A DNA stretch of 64,000 nucleotides from Verrucomicrobiaceae bacterium. Its GTDB lineage: Bacteria > Verrucomicrobiota > Verrucomicrobiia > Verrucomicrobiales > Verrucomicrobiaceae. The notes under the pieces are model-generated. The model did no database searches and had not been told where the DNA came from. It was given only the letters and a program-made list of their open reading frames with translations. This document shows, in pieces, positions 31,201 through 39,409 of the stretch. The DNA lies in NCBI GenBank assembly GCA_016795485.1, contig JAEUHM010000044.1, positions 1 to 64,000 of the forward strand. The letters run 5' to 3'. The position numbers and the translations under genes were made by a program. Within the stretch, counting starts at the first letter, position 1. Every line of letters begins with the position of its first letter.

Positions 31201-34200
31201 TCAAAACCGCAGGACTGTCGATTGCCAGCAACGACCCGGACGAGGATCCTTTTATCGTTATCTTGCGTGGAAGTTCGGCTCCTGCAGTGCTTGAAACGCA
31301 CACTTTTCAGAACCCTGGAATTAATCCAGCAAATGACCTATTTGGCTATTCTGTTGCCCTTTCAGGAGACAAACTTGTTGTTGGAGCGCCAGCTACTGAT
31401 GTTTCAGGCATATCTGCAGGTAAGGCTTATGCGTTTGATCTAAGCTTCCTGCCATTTATTTCTCACACAAGTTTCAACAATCCCAGCCCGTCTTCCAATA
31501 TGACTGGTGGAGACCTCTTTGGCAATCAGGTAGCAGTGGACGGAAGCACTGTTCTTGTTGGCGCTCCAGGTGAGGCGACCGGAAAGGGAATCGCATATGT
31601 CTTTAATCTCACCCAAGCGAATCCATCTACTCCCGAACGGACCATTTCTGCGCCCAGTGGTGTGAGTAATGAACACTTTTTTGGACGCTCCGTGAGTTTA
31701 TCAGGACGGAGAGCCCTCATTGGCGCACCAGCTGACACAAGCCGGACTGCAGTGCCGGGGACAGCGCATCTTTACAACTTGGATGGTGTGACACCTGGAA
31801 CGCCGATATGGTCGATCAGCAACCCGAGTCCGCACTCCCAAGATAAGTTTGGGGCGTCCGTTGGACTCTTCGGCAACCTGATGGCTATCGGTGCCCCGGG
31901 CGATGACATTAGTCCAAATTCAAATATCGGAAGAGTTTGGGTCTACGACCTAAACAATGGGCTAGGTTCAAGTCATGAGAATCAATTCTCAGGATTATCT
32001 GCCGAATCCGAGTTTGGAGCATCAATTGCAGTCGGGGATGGACGAGTTATAGGTGGCGGTCCCGAGACAAACGACGGGAGAGGCGATGCTTACCATCTAA
32101 CGTTCCCAGTCTACGTTGGCACCGATGTTTTGCCTCCAGGCACTGCTTCGCCAGATGATAACTTCGGAAGGTCGCTTGCGGTCGATGGGAACCTCCTTGT
32201 CGTTGGCGCGTCCGAGTCATCTGCATCCACAGGCGGAGCAGCTCATCTTTATCTCACAGACCAGTCTCTCTCCACCCCAATAAAGACTTTATACGACTCA
32301 GGCGGTAGTCGAACCGATGGCTATGGCAGATCTGTGGCTGTTTCTGGCGAATGGATTGCAGTCGGTATTCCGTGGAATGAATCTAGTGGAACCGGCGCAG
32401 GCCTTGTAAAAGTTTACCGAATTGAGCGAGAGCCTCCAGCACCAAGACTGGTAGTGGAGTATCCCGCAGGACATCAGCTGAGCCCGTCCAGCAGCGTCGA
32501 TTTCGGAACAACTCCACTGTATAGCGAATCAGTGGTAGAATTTACTGTGAAGAACGATGGTCAGGGCGCTATCACCGATTTAAATGTCACAATTTCAGGT
32601 AATGACTCTGCGGATTTTCAGCTCATAGAGCCACCACGAGCCTTTCTCCTCGCAGACGGCACTACCTCGTTCAGGGTGAGATTCAATCCAACCGATATCA
32701 ACCAGCGACAGGCAAGACTTAATGTGACAACGGAATCGGGAATGTGCCCATCGATTGAGGTCAATCTAACTGGGCTGGGTACCGCGCCAAAGCTTCATGT
32801 GCAGAATGTGAACTTTTTGATGCTAATTCATCAATCCTCAACGGTCAGGATGGGGGAGGCTTTAGCCAGTGAGGAGGCATCAACGATAGTTTTGTTACAG
32901 AACACCGGAAACAGTCCCCTGACTGGTCTGAGGGCTTCCATTTCTGGCGAGCACCCTGAGGACTTTTCCATCACCCGTCAACCTCCGCCTTCACTGGGTC
33001 ATGATGAACCAGTTCCTGTCACTGTAGGAATCCGTTTTAGACCGAAAGCGGTTGGCTATCGGCGAGCCGAGCTGAGAATCACCTCAAATGACCAGCGTTT
33101 TCAACCTTTTGTCGTGTTTCTTGAGGCAATAGGGAAAGCCGACAACGTCAAGCTCGTGAATCTGCCTCCAACAAGCCCAGTGGCACTCCCGCCAACTGTG
33201 GTGCCGTTGAGGTCCATACTGGAGGACGACGTATTTGAGCAACTTCAGACCTTCAAGTCTAGGTTGCAACCTTTTGAAGGATTAACACATCATTCTGACG
33301 CGATTAACTTTACTAATACCGGAAAGTGCAACATCACCTTTACCAGTTTTGGAAAAGGGGCTTTCACTGGTCGTCTCGTTATGAATGGTTTGGCGTATCC
33401 ATTGAGCGGCACGTTTGCCAGTGACGGAACTTTCCGAGGTTCCGCAAAACTGAAGGACAAACCAACCTTGGGGATTGATCTCTTATTGCATGGATATCCC
33501 CTCCTGACCCAAAGAAGGTTCATTACCGGGTGGATCACAGAGTCGGGCGCGTTGCCGCGCACTCATGCGTTAGTTTTGCGGGAACTTTACAGCTCAAACC
33601 AGACTCCCCGCCGCATGACTTGGCTAATGTCCGGCCGTGAAGCAAATTTCAGTCAATCACTTTACCCAGTTGGAAATGGCTGTGGCACTTTCACGATAAG
33701 TCGGATCGCACCAACTGTCCTAACAAACCATCAAACCCGAGCTAAGATTTCAGGCGCTGGACACTTGTCTGACAATACCGCTTTCACGATGTCAGCCGGA
33801 ATATCGGGTGACCAGGCGACCGGTGATGAGTTTACTTTCTATGTTCCTCTCTACTCGACCAGCCCTAAGGGTTCGGTTTCGGCTTTTCTTACCTTCAGAG
33901 ATGTACCTGACACAAGTGACCTTGATGGTCGGGCGCAATGGAGAAAGTTACCGAGACTAAACTCGATCTACATGGATGGGCTGGAGTTCAACTGTGATTT
34001 AGTAGCATCCAATTATGTCAAGCCTTCGACTTCATCACAGCACGCTCTCAGCATTCTTCCCAGCGGTCCGGCCGAAACGATCTTCTTTGCGGGGCCTGTT
34101 GGTGGGTATGGCAGAGATGCACTAATGCCAGTGACCGTTGGATCCAGCGACAAAACTACATTTAACTTGCCAGGGGCACACACACTGACATTCGACCGCA

Positions 34201-34370
34201 TTAATGGAACATTTCGCGGAAACACCAACCAAGGGCTACCAGCTCACGCTAAACACTTGTTCAAGGGAGTTGTTGTTCAGAAGCAAGGAATCGGGGGCGG
34301 ATTTGTTTATTTGCAAGGATTCTACGACTATTCGAATAGTATCGTTTTGGTGCCAGACACCTCTCCGTAA
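28275..34370 (+). CDS. Giant secreted trypsin/V8-like serine protease with BACON, ASH and FG-GAP-like repeats
   Basis: Seen: 2,031 residues. Signal peptide 1-26. Protease domain about 45-300 with an intact triad: His80 in VLTAAHV, Asp164 in FAQDIAVG, Ser258 in REGMSGGAV. Beta-rich segments span 300-700. Two BACON domains (about 702-790 and 792-876) each have a S-S-W core and end in V-x-Q-G/D. A choice-of-anchor-D (ASH) domain covers about 885-1000. Six or seven FG-GAP-like beta-propeller repeats (FGYSVALSGDKLVVGAP) run to about 1390, two further ASH domains to about 1625, then a C-terminal beta domain. No PEP-CTERM, LPxTG or T9SS tail was seen. Inference: a surface or released protease with binding modules, cotranscribed with the upstream anchor protein. 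Confidence 0.88.
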   Translation: MKSHSFFAIVAMMILVSPFTGLSRGAQVKLPKPVVSTNRSILATQPFQYCGRIDVAQHDGIHIGSGSVAYSTYTVLTAAHVLYDFDKIPFFFDSPKRATWRLQQDTSPGAPKQPGGIELRCFWSFCDGAYSELLNTSTLASEATYSGVVAIPGTPRSPHAFAQDIAVGIAFDPLDNGNGFLSVVVNGARTPAYLSDPALQKSIIGYPEGNEDQMCQTQADDDVFFEPSNKLFPQLASSVSIASWLTGDSLATREGMSGGAVIVESAGQYLVAGVHVASNKLDIPTARFITQPVIDLLLEPAKISAQAKIVGPENVTWPVDGVERDYTFTLEDYDIQLSPDQTVRFHIEGLPNGWRFDESELTITGALQPSEKVKFTIFAYGFHPDTIPPSEDDWLPSLQNLGPAIYKTVEIKGTSTPQCGDRSEFTVRFKTRHLDDSDLDTEGKYKGHFEWLLSHASSSVVNDISWLFCSNASKFGLPQNGRTYWKVPFSPVGESGESKQSVVASYRIDGTPSPQPTVTVTIPQMAFTQTERLPGNTLRYVFEELSRNSLQLTPGANNKDTINFVYEGSDLDFVEIVGPDSLRLATTSEIQAWAGQGGALSSHPASSQYYTVLHFEDGSTVDYTGMNTPMGTIDYRITNDPFMVVQDKDTFQVTENLGLVTSSYISGKTGIPKTATLSVTYSDGERTRTAEKKIKLVPASTLNVPGGILAINPDYFQFESPGGTGTVNVTARSGYKWTSASDSSWIKITSGASGTGNGTVNFSVSANATYAVRSGRIRIGDKSVLVEQGYRWIPLTIFPENRHHPAHDSSSSFSVTAEPGQPWTAVSSSSWVTVEEGDESQTGSGTVSYYVDENPYSDPRATTITVEDATFVITQDGSPSGAAPDIVVEHPSGNSLVNGESMVSFGFVRRNQTGPPKTFIVRNDGLTMLHSLTVSLLAEGDLSDFTINSAAMKKSIAPGQSTSFEVTYAPVTDGLIKTAGLSIASNDPDEDPFIVILRGSSAPAVLETHTFQNPGINPANDLFGYSVALSGDKLVVGAPATDVSGISAGKAYAFDLSFLPFISHTSFNNPSPSSNMTGGDLFGNQVAVDGSTVLVGAPGEATGKGIAYVFNLTQANPSTPERTISAPSGVSNEHFFGRSVSLSGRRALIGAPADTSRTAVPGTAHLYNLDGVTPGTPIWSISNPSPHSQDKFGASVGLFGNLMAIGAPGDDISPNSNIGRVWVYDLNNGLGSSHENQFSGLSAESEFGASIAVGDGRVIGGGPETNDGRGDAYHLTFPVYVGTDVLPPGTASPDDNFGRSLAVDGNLLVVGASESSASTGGAAHLYLTDQSLSTPIKTLYDSGGSRTDGYGRSVAVSGEWIAVGIPWNESSGTGAGLVKVYRIEREPPAPRLVVEYPAGHQLSPSSSVDFGTTPLYSESVVEFTVKNDGQGAITDLNVTISGNDSADFQLIEPPRAFLLADGTTSFRVRFNPTDINQRQARLNVTTESGMCPSIEVNLTGLGTAPKLHVQNVNFLMLIHQSSTVRMGEALASEEASTIVLLQNTGNSPLTGLRASISGEHPEDFSITRQPPPSLGHDEPVPVTVGIRFRPKAVGYRRAELRITSNDQRFQPFVVFLEAIGKADNVKLVNLPPTSPVALPPTVVPLRSILEDDVFEQLQTFKSRLQPFEGLTHHSDAINFTNTGKCNITFTSFGKGAFTGRLVMNGLAYPLSGTFASDGTFRGSAKLKDKPTLGIDLLLHGYPLLTQRRFITGWITESGALPRTHALVLRELYSSNQTPRRMTWLMSGREANFSQSLYPVGNGCGTFTISRIAPTVLTNHQTRAKISGAGHLSDNTAFTMSAGISGDQATGDEFTFYVPLYSTSPKGSVSAFLTFRDVPDTSDLDGRAQWRKLPRLNSIYMDGLEFNCDLVASNYVKPSTSSQHALSILPSGPAETIFFAGPVGGYGRDALMPVTVGSSDKTTFNLPGAHTLTFDRINGTFRGNTNQGLPAHAKHLFKGVVVQKQGIGGGFVYLQGFYDYSNSIVLVPDTSP

Positions 34371-34378
34371 ATCCACCC

Positions 34379-35842
34379 TCAAGCCAACAACTCCGTCACC
34401 ACTCTCGCTTCCGGGTTCTCCACTAGCACTTGTTCGGTGCCGTTGCGCTTGAACGACAGCTTCTTCGGGTCCAGGCCGAACAAATGCAGCAGCGTTGCGT
34501 GGTAGTCGTAGTGATTCACCACATCCTTGACCGCTTTATGGCCAAAGTCATCCGTCTCACCGTGGATGTGCCCGCCTTTGAATCCACCACCTGCCACCCA
34601 CATGCTGAATCCATACGTGTTGTGATCCCTGCCCACTCGGGCGCGGTCGGCTTTGCCTCCACCAGCCCGATTCTGGATCACGGGCAAGCGCCCCATCTCA
34701 CCACCCCAGTGGACAATGGTTGAGTCCAGCAGACCTCGTTGCTTGAGGTCGATCACTAGCGCGGCTGCACCTCTGTCCACGTATTCGCAGGCCGCAGGTA
34801 GCCCAGAGATGATGCTCTGATGATGATCCCACGTTTGATTCCCGGTGAAGAGTGAAACATAACGCACGCCGCGCTCGATCAGCCGCCTTGCTAACAAACA
34901 GCGTGTGCCAAACTCAGCCGACTTCGGGTTATCCAGTCCGTAGAGCTTCTTGGTAGCCTCACTCTCGCCACTGATGTCCAGCGCCTCTTTGGCCGCGACC
35001 TGCATTTTGGCTGCCAGCTCGAAGCTTGCGATCCTCGCTTCCAGATCAGACTCACCGGGCCGTGCCGAGGCGTGTTCGCGGTTCATGCTTTGCACAAACT
35101 TCAGATACCTCGATTGCGCATCGCCCTTCAGACTCAGCGGTGCATCCAGGTTCAGAATCCGCGGCTCTGTGGGCCTCACCACCGTGCCCTGATACACTGA
35201 TGGCAGCCAGCCATTGCTCCAGTTGTCCACGCCCAGCACTGGCACACCGCGCGGATCGGTGAGCGCCACGTACGACGGCAGGTTATCACTTTCAGCGCCC
35301 AAACCATAGGTGATCCAGCTTCCCAAAGTAGGCCTGCCACCCGTGATTTGGCCGTTCAACAGCGCATAGATCGACTGGCCATGGTTATTCACCCCAGTGT
35401 GCATGGAGCGGATCAGCGTCACATCATCCACGATCTGGGAGAACCCCGGCAGCAACTCACTCACGTCCATGCCGCACTGGCCGTATTTTTTAAACTTCCA
35501 GGGGCTACCCAAGCACTCACGGCTAGCACCTGCCGCGTCATCGTACTTCACTTCCCCTGGGAAATCCTTGCCATCATACTTGGTCAGCTCAGGCTTGGGG
35601 TCGAAGAGGTCCATGTGGCTTGGACCTCCCTGCATGAACATCGAGATCATCGCCTTGGCCTGGCCAAAGGTGTGCGGAGCCTTTTCCTTGACGTCAAAGT
35701 GCCTTGCAGACGCGATCTCCGAGGTCGCTAGCGCCCCTTCCCGCTGGAGTAGCCCCGCTAAAGCGAGCGAGCCAATACCGTAGGCACTCCGGGAGAGTGC
35801 TTCACGGCGGGTAAGATTCGGGGATGGCTGGGTCAGACACAT
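34379..35842 (-). CDS. DUF1501 family secreted protein (second copy)
   Basis: Seen: 487 residues. TRREALSRSAYGIGSLALAGLL near the start is a twin-arginine-like signal. Blocks shared with the copy at 1734 include MFMQGGPSHMDLFDPKPELTKYDGK, GWLPSVYQGTVV, QTWDHHQ and HWGGEMGRLPV, then GHIHGETDDFGHKAV. It differs from the first copy in lacking an adjacent PSCyt1/DUF1549 partner: its upstream neighbour is rpmE (divergent) and downstream it converges with the protease gene after 8 bp. Family knowledge as for DUF1501; the function is unknown. Confidence 0.88.
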   Translation of the reverse strand: MCLTQPSPNLTRREALSRSAYGIGSLALAGLLQREGALATSEIASARHFDVKEKAPHTFGQAKAMISMFMQGGPSHMDLFDPKPELTKYDGKDFPGEVKYDDAAGASRECLGSPWKFKKYGQCGMDVSELLPGFSQIVDDVTLIRSMHTGVNNHGQSIYALLNGQITGGRPTLGSWITYGLGAESDNLPSYVALTDPRGVPVLGVDNWSNGWLPSVYQGTVVRPTEPRILNLDAPLSLKGDAQSRYLKFVQSMNREHASARPGESDLEARIASFELAAKMQVAAKEALDISGESEATKKLYGLDNPKSAEFGTRCLLARRLIERGVRYVSLFTGNQTWDHHQSIISGLPAACEYVDRGAAALVIDLKQRGLLDSTIVHWGGEMGRLPVIQNRAGGGKADRARVGRDHNTYGFSMWVAGGGFKGGHIHGETDDFGHKAVKDVVNHYDYHATLLHLFGLDPKKLSFKRNGTEQVLVENPEARVVTELLA

Positions 35843-35879
35843 GCTCTACCTACGCGCTCTGAAAGGATCGCCTTTCCTC

Positions 35880-35907
35880 TTGCACAGCGCCTCTGAACCC
35901 GTAAACT
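35880..35907 (+). promoter_or_regulatory. Putative sigma-70 promoter for rpmE
   Basis: Seen: TTGCAC at 35880-35885, a 16-bp spacer, then TAAACT at 35902-35907, 69 bp before the rpmE ATG. Four of six bases match at each hexamer. A fair candidate only. It lies just outside the divergent DUF1501 gene, whose start is at 35842. Confidence 0.4.
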
Positions 35908-35975
35908 CCCCGCCCTTCACGCTCCGGGGCCACATAGCCAACCCGCCTGCGGATCACGTGATTTTTTTGACCATC

Positions 35976-36218
35976 ATGAAAGCTGACCTCCATCCTACTA
36001 CACACGAGACCACCATCACTTGCACGTGTGGTGCCGTCTACAACACCATCTCCACCGTCCAAAACCTCCGTATCGGTATTTGTGCCGCATGCCACCCCTT
36101 CTTTACAGGTGAGCAGCGCTTCATCGACACCGCCGGTCGTGTGGACAAGTTCGCACAGCGTTACGGTTCTACCCGTGCACGTCGTGCCGCTCCGAAGCTC
36201 GCTTCCGCAGGAGCTTAG
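35976..36218 (+). CDS. rpmE: 50S ribosomal protein L31, zinc form
   Basis: Seen: about 80 residues from the ATG at 35976 (MKADLHPTTHETTITC); the frame is open further upstream but ribosomal L31 begins here. Four cysteines, C-T-C-G and C-A-A-C, give the zinc-binding type A form, and HPFFTGEQRFIDTAGRVDKF is the family signature. Family knowledge: a component of the central protuberance bridge. Followed by a strong terminator and then prfA, an order found in many bacteria. Confidence 0.96.
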   Translation: MKADLHPTTHETTITCTCGAVYNTISTVQNLRIGICAACHPFFTGEQRFIDTAGRVDKFAQRYGSTRARRAAPKLASAGA

Positions 36219-36243
36219 CGTCCCCATTCTCTGTTTTAGCATC

Positions 36244-36279
36244 AACGGTGTTCTGCCCCAGTGGCAGGACACCGTTTTT
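36244..36279 (+). terminator. Rho-independent terminator after rpmE
   Basis: Seen: a 14-bp stem (36244-36257 with 36263-36276) having one G-T pair, loop of 5, followed by a run of T. It ends the rpmE transcript 38 bp before prfA, so prfA likely has its own promoter or depends on read-through. Confidence 0.88.
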
Positions 36280-36316
36280 GTTTGTCCCTTTCGCCACTTG
36301 TTTCTGACCCCGCCCC

Positions 36317-37390
36317 ATGGATTACGCATCGATCATTGAGAAGAAGAGCTCCCGCTTGGAAGAGCTGGAGAGCTTCATGTCCAATCCAGACTTCTTCAAC
36401 GACGCCAAGAAAGCCGGTGAACTCATGAAAGAGCACCGCGCGCTCAAGAAACTCGCCGATGATTGGCAGGAGTATCAGCGCGTGCAGAAAGAGCTCGCCG
36501 AGAGCAAAGAAATGGCCAAAGGCACCGACGAGCTCGCCGAGATGGCCCAAGCTGAGCTTCCCGAGCTAGAGAAGCGTCTCGCCGACCTCGAAGCCGCCGT
36601 GCAGATGTCCATCCTCCCCGCAGATCCTCTGGAGGGACGTGACGTCATCATTGAGATCCGTGCAGGCACTGGCGGTGATGAAGCAGCCTTGTTCGCAGGC
36701 GACCTCTTACGCATGTACACTCGATTTGCCGAGACCCAAGGCTGGAAAATTGAGCCCCTGGAGTCAAATCCATCCGACCTCGGCGGATTCAAAGAGGTCG
36801 TGTTCAAAGTCGCCGGAGAGGATGTCTACAGGAAACTCCGCTTTGAGTCCGGAGTGCATCGCGTGCAGCGCGTCCCCGCCACCGAGGCCCAGGGCCGCAT
36901 CCACACCTCCACCGCCACCGTGGCCATCCTACCAGAGGCCCAGGAGGTGGACCTTGAGATCCACCCCAACGACCTCCGCATCGAGGTCTGCCGTGCTTCA
37001 GGCGCGGGAGGTCAGCACATCAACACCACGGACTCCGCCGTGCAAGTCCTCCACATCCCCACCGGGCTCATCGTCCGCTGCCAGGACGGCCGCAGTCAGA
37101 TCAAGAACAAGGAGAAAGCCCTCACCATCATGCGCTCCCGCCTCCTGGAGAAAAAACAACAGGAAGAAGCAGCTAAATATTCCGCACATCGTCGCAATCT
37201 CATCGGCAGCGGCGGACGTGAGGAGAAAATCCGCACTTACAACTACCCGCAGAACCGCGTCACCGACCACCGCATCGAGGTCACCCTCTACAACCTAGAG
37301 GCCTTCATGGAAGGTGATGTGGACGACATCGTCGACAAGCTAGTAGCCTCAGACCTCCAGGACCGTCTGGCAGAAGCTGGGCTCAACTAA
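36317..37390 (+). CDS. prfA: Peptide chain release factor 1
   Basis: Seen: 357 residues, normal RF1 length. The codon-recognition tripeptide PAT lies in HRVQRVPATEAQGRIHTS, and the universal GGQ loop in CRASGAGGQHINTTDSAV. Family knowledge: releases nascent chains at UAA and UAG. The PAT rather than SPF tripeptide separates it from RF2. The next gene, hemW, starts 5 bp after the stop; no prmC follows. Confidence 0.97.
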   Translation: MDYASIIEKKSSRLEELESFMSNPDFFNDAKKAGELMKEHRALKKLADDWQEYQRVQKELAESKEMAKGTDELAEMAQAELPELEKRLADLEAAVQMSILPADPLEGRDVIIEIRAGTGGDEAALFAGDLLRMYTRFAETQGWKIEPLESNPSDLGGFKEVVFKVAGEDVYRKLRFESGVHRVQRVPATEAQGRIHTSTATVAILPEAQEVDLEIHPNDLRIEVCRASGAGGQHINTTDSAVQVLHIPTGLIVRCQDGRSQIKNKEKALTIMRSRLLEKKQQEEAAKYSAHRRNLIGSGGREEKIRTYNYPQNRVTDHRIEVTLYNLEAFMEGDVDDIVDKLVASDLQDRLAEAGLN

Positions 37391-37395
37391 GCCCC

Positions 37396-38508
37396 GTGAT
37401 CCGGCACATCTACATCCACGTCCCGTTTTGCCACCGGGTCTGCCCCTACTGCTCGTTCTACAAGCACACACCCGGCGGCAGTTCCAAAGACGCGTTTGTC
37501 GATGCCGTCCTGGCCGAGGCTCGGATGCAAGCCCAACGCCACGAGTTCAACACCGAGACCATCTACCTCGGCGGCGGCACACCCACCGCGCTCAGTGAAT
37601 CCCATCTCGAGCGCCTCCTCTGTGGCCTGCGGGAAACTTTTGGCCATCAGCCTTTGTTAGAGTTTGGCCTAGAGGCAAACCCACGCACCGTCACCGCATC
37701 CAAGGCCCAAATGCTCAAGCGCGTTGGCATCAATCGCGTCAGCCTCGGCGTCCAGGCATGGAATCAGTCCACCCTCACCGTCCTTGGGCGCGATCACTCG
37801 CCCGAAGAAGCCGCCGAGACCTTCTGGAACCTTCGTGACGCCGGCATCCCCAGCCTCAACGTCGACCTCATGTTCTCCATCCCCGGACAGACACTTGCAG
37901 ACTGGTCCTACTCGCTCACCGAAAGCCTCAAGCTCAAGCCCGACCACATCTCCGCCTACAACCTCAACTACGAGGAAGACACCGAGTTTTTCGCCCGTCT
38001 CAAACGCGGCGAATACACCGAGGAAGGTGAGCGCGATGCAGAAATGTTCTTCCACGCTGCCGAACAACTCACTGCACACGGCTTTGAGCACTACGAAGTC
38101 TCCAACTACGCCCTCCCCGGTCATCACTCCATCCACAACCAAGGCTACTGGAGCGGAAACGACTACCTCGGCCTCGGCCCAAGCGCCGTCTCCACCATTG
38201 ATCGGCAACGTTGGAAAAACATCCCTGATACCGACCACTACGTCAGCACCATCCAGCAAGGCTTCCTCCCCCAGTGCGATGCCGAGTCCCTGAGTCACAA
38301 CGAATGGCTCACTGAGCGCATCGCCCTAGAACTACGCACATCCAGAGGCCTCCCCCTCCACCGCATCCCCCACGTCGAGAAGTCCACCTTGGATTCCCTC
38401 CAAGAACACGGCCACGCAATCATACAGAGCGACCACCTCATCCTCACCCTCCAAGGCCGAGCCCTCACCGACCCCATCGCCACCCAACTCCTCTCCGAAG
38501 ACCCGTAA
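37396..38508 (+). CDS. hemW: Radical SAM heme chaperone HemW
   Basis: Seen: 370 residues from GTG at 37396 (MIRHIYIHVPFCHRVCPYCSF), with the C-x3-C-x2-C cluster-binding motif. Further blocks are YLGGGTPTALSESHLERLL, GLEANPRTVT, GVNRVSLGVQ-like (INRVSLGVQAWNQ) and NVDLMFSIPGQT, and a C-terminal HemN_C part. Family knowledge: HemW binds heme and delivers it; the C-x-F/Y after the third Cys and its length of under 400 residues separate it from coproporphyrinogen dehydrogenase HemN. GTG start 5 bp after prfA. Confidence 0.92.
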   Translation: MIRHIYIHVPFCHRVCPYCSFYKHTPGGSSKDAFVDAVLAEARMQAQRHEFNTETIYLGGGTPTALSESHLERLLCGLRETFGHQPLLEFGLEANPRTVTASKAQMLKRVGINRVSLGVQAWNQSTLTVLGRDHSPEEAAETFWNLRDAGIPSLNVDLMFSIPGQTLADWSYSLTESLKLKPDHISAYNLNYEEDTEFFARLKRGEYTEEGERDAEMFFHAAEQLTAHGFEHYEVSNYALPGHHSIHNQGYWSGNDYLGLGPSAVSTIDRQRWKNIPDTDHYVSTIQQGFLPQCDAESLSHNEWLTERIALELRTSRGLPLHRIPHVEKSTLDSLQEHGHAIIQSDHLILTLQGRALTDPIATQLLSEDP

Positions 38509-38701
38509 AACGAGTTTTCCAACTCGTTCCCCCCACCCCCGGCCCAAAGGGTCGGCAAAACTCAGCCCAGGGCTGAGCAAAGCGATGCCCTGGGTAACCT
38601 CCCAACCCAACGCCCGTGCCCTGAATGGGCACAAGACACCCCGTTCTCTCGTGCCCCTTCAGGGCACCATGCCATTTAATGCCACATTCCCCAGGGCTTC
38701 C
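38509..38701. repeat. Intergenic copy of a dispersed GC-rich palindromic element
   Basis: Seen: a 33-bp segment at 38563-38595 (CAGCCCAGGGCTGAGC then AAAGCGATGCCCTGGGT) recurs with two changed bases at 44990-45021. Inverted GCCC/GGGC arms and a second palindrome around 38620-38670 (GTGCCC...GGGCAC) accompany it. No gene is seen here. Inference: a REP-like family dispersed in the genome. Confidence 0.65.
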
Positions 38702-39409
38702 TCAGGCAAAGTCGCCATTCTCCAATCGTGCTTTGATCACCTTCCACTCAGGGCAGAGTTGTTGCAATAACCCTCTAAACTTTGGGCCATGGTCCGGGTA
38801 CTTGAGGTGGCATATTTCGTGCACAATCACATAATCGACGCAAACAGATGGTGCTCGGATTAACTCTGGATTCAGGCAAATGGTGCCATCCTGTTGCGTA
38901 CTCCCCCACCTTCTTGGCATCATGCGTAACCTCAGATTGGGGTGCGGAAGTTTTCGGTGTCGACACCACTCCACCCAGCGTCCAAGTCGTCGCTCGAACT
39001 GCGCATGAGCTTGGCGGCGATACCACCGGGCTAACGCAGCTTTCACCTCCTCCTCGCCACCGCTGCTCACCGACACGTGAAGATAAGCCCCCCGGAGCGT
39101 CACGCTCTGGCTTGCATCATTGATCAACTTCAAACGATACTGCCTGCCCAAATAGCGGTGGGTGGCTCCATTGACGTATCGAAGCACCGGACGCACTTCG
39201 TTCATTGCCCGGAACGCACGACGTTGTGTGTTGATCCATGCCGCTCGCTTAGCCACGCGCTCAAGAATCGAAGCTAGTGAAGCGTTCATCGGCGCTACAA
39301 GCTCAAGGTTGCCATCAGGTAGCACGCTGATAGCTAGAGTACGTCTGCCAGACCGCTTTAGCGTGGCAATCCCAGCGACCGTAGTCACTCTCTCCACGTC
39401 AGACATCAT
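38702..39409 (-). CDS. YgjP-like (WLM/M48-type) metal-dependent hydrolase
   Basis: Seen: 235 residues. The zinc motif VIVHEICHLKYPDHGPKF gives H-E-x2-H with the third His five residues on, typical of the YgjP/DUF45 group, and LRLRMMPRRWGSTQQDGTICLNPEL is the family's central block. The start overlaps the hsdR stop by 11 bp, and YgjP-like genes commonly accompany type I restriction operons. Inference: a cytoplasmic peptidase-like accessory of the island; its role there is unproven. Confidence 0.85.
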   Translation of the reverse strand: MMSDVERVTTVAGIATLKRSGRRTLAISVLPDGNLELVAPMNASLASILERVAKRAAWINTQRRAFRAMNEVRPVLRYVNGATHRYLGRQYRLKLINDASQSVTLRGAYLHVSVSSGGEEEVKAALARWYRRQAHAQFERRLGRWVEWCRHRKLPHPNLRLRMMPRRWGSTQQDGTICLNPELIRAPSVCVDYVIVHEICHLKYPDHGPKFRGLLQQLCPEWKVIKARLENGDFA

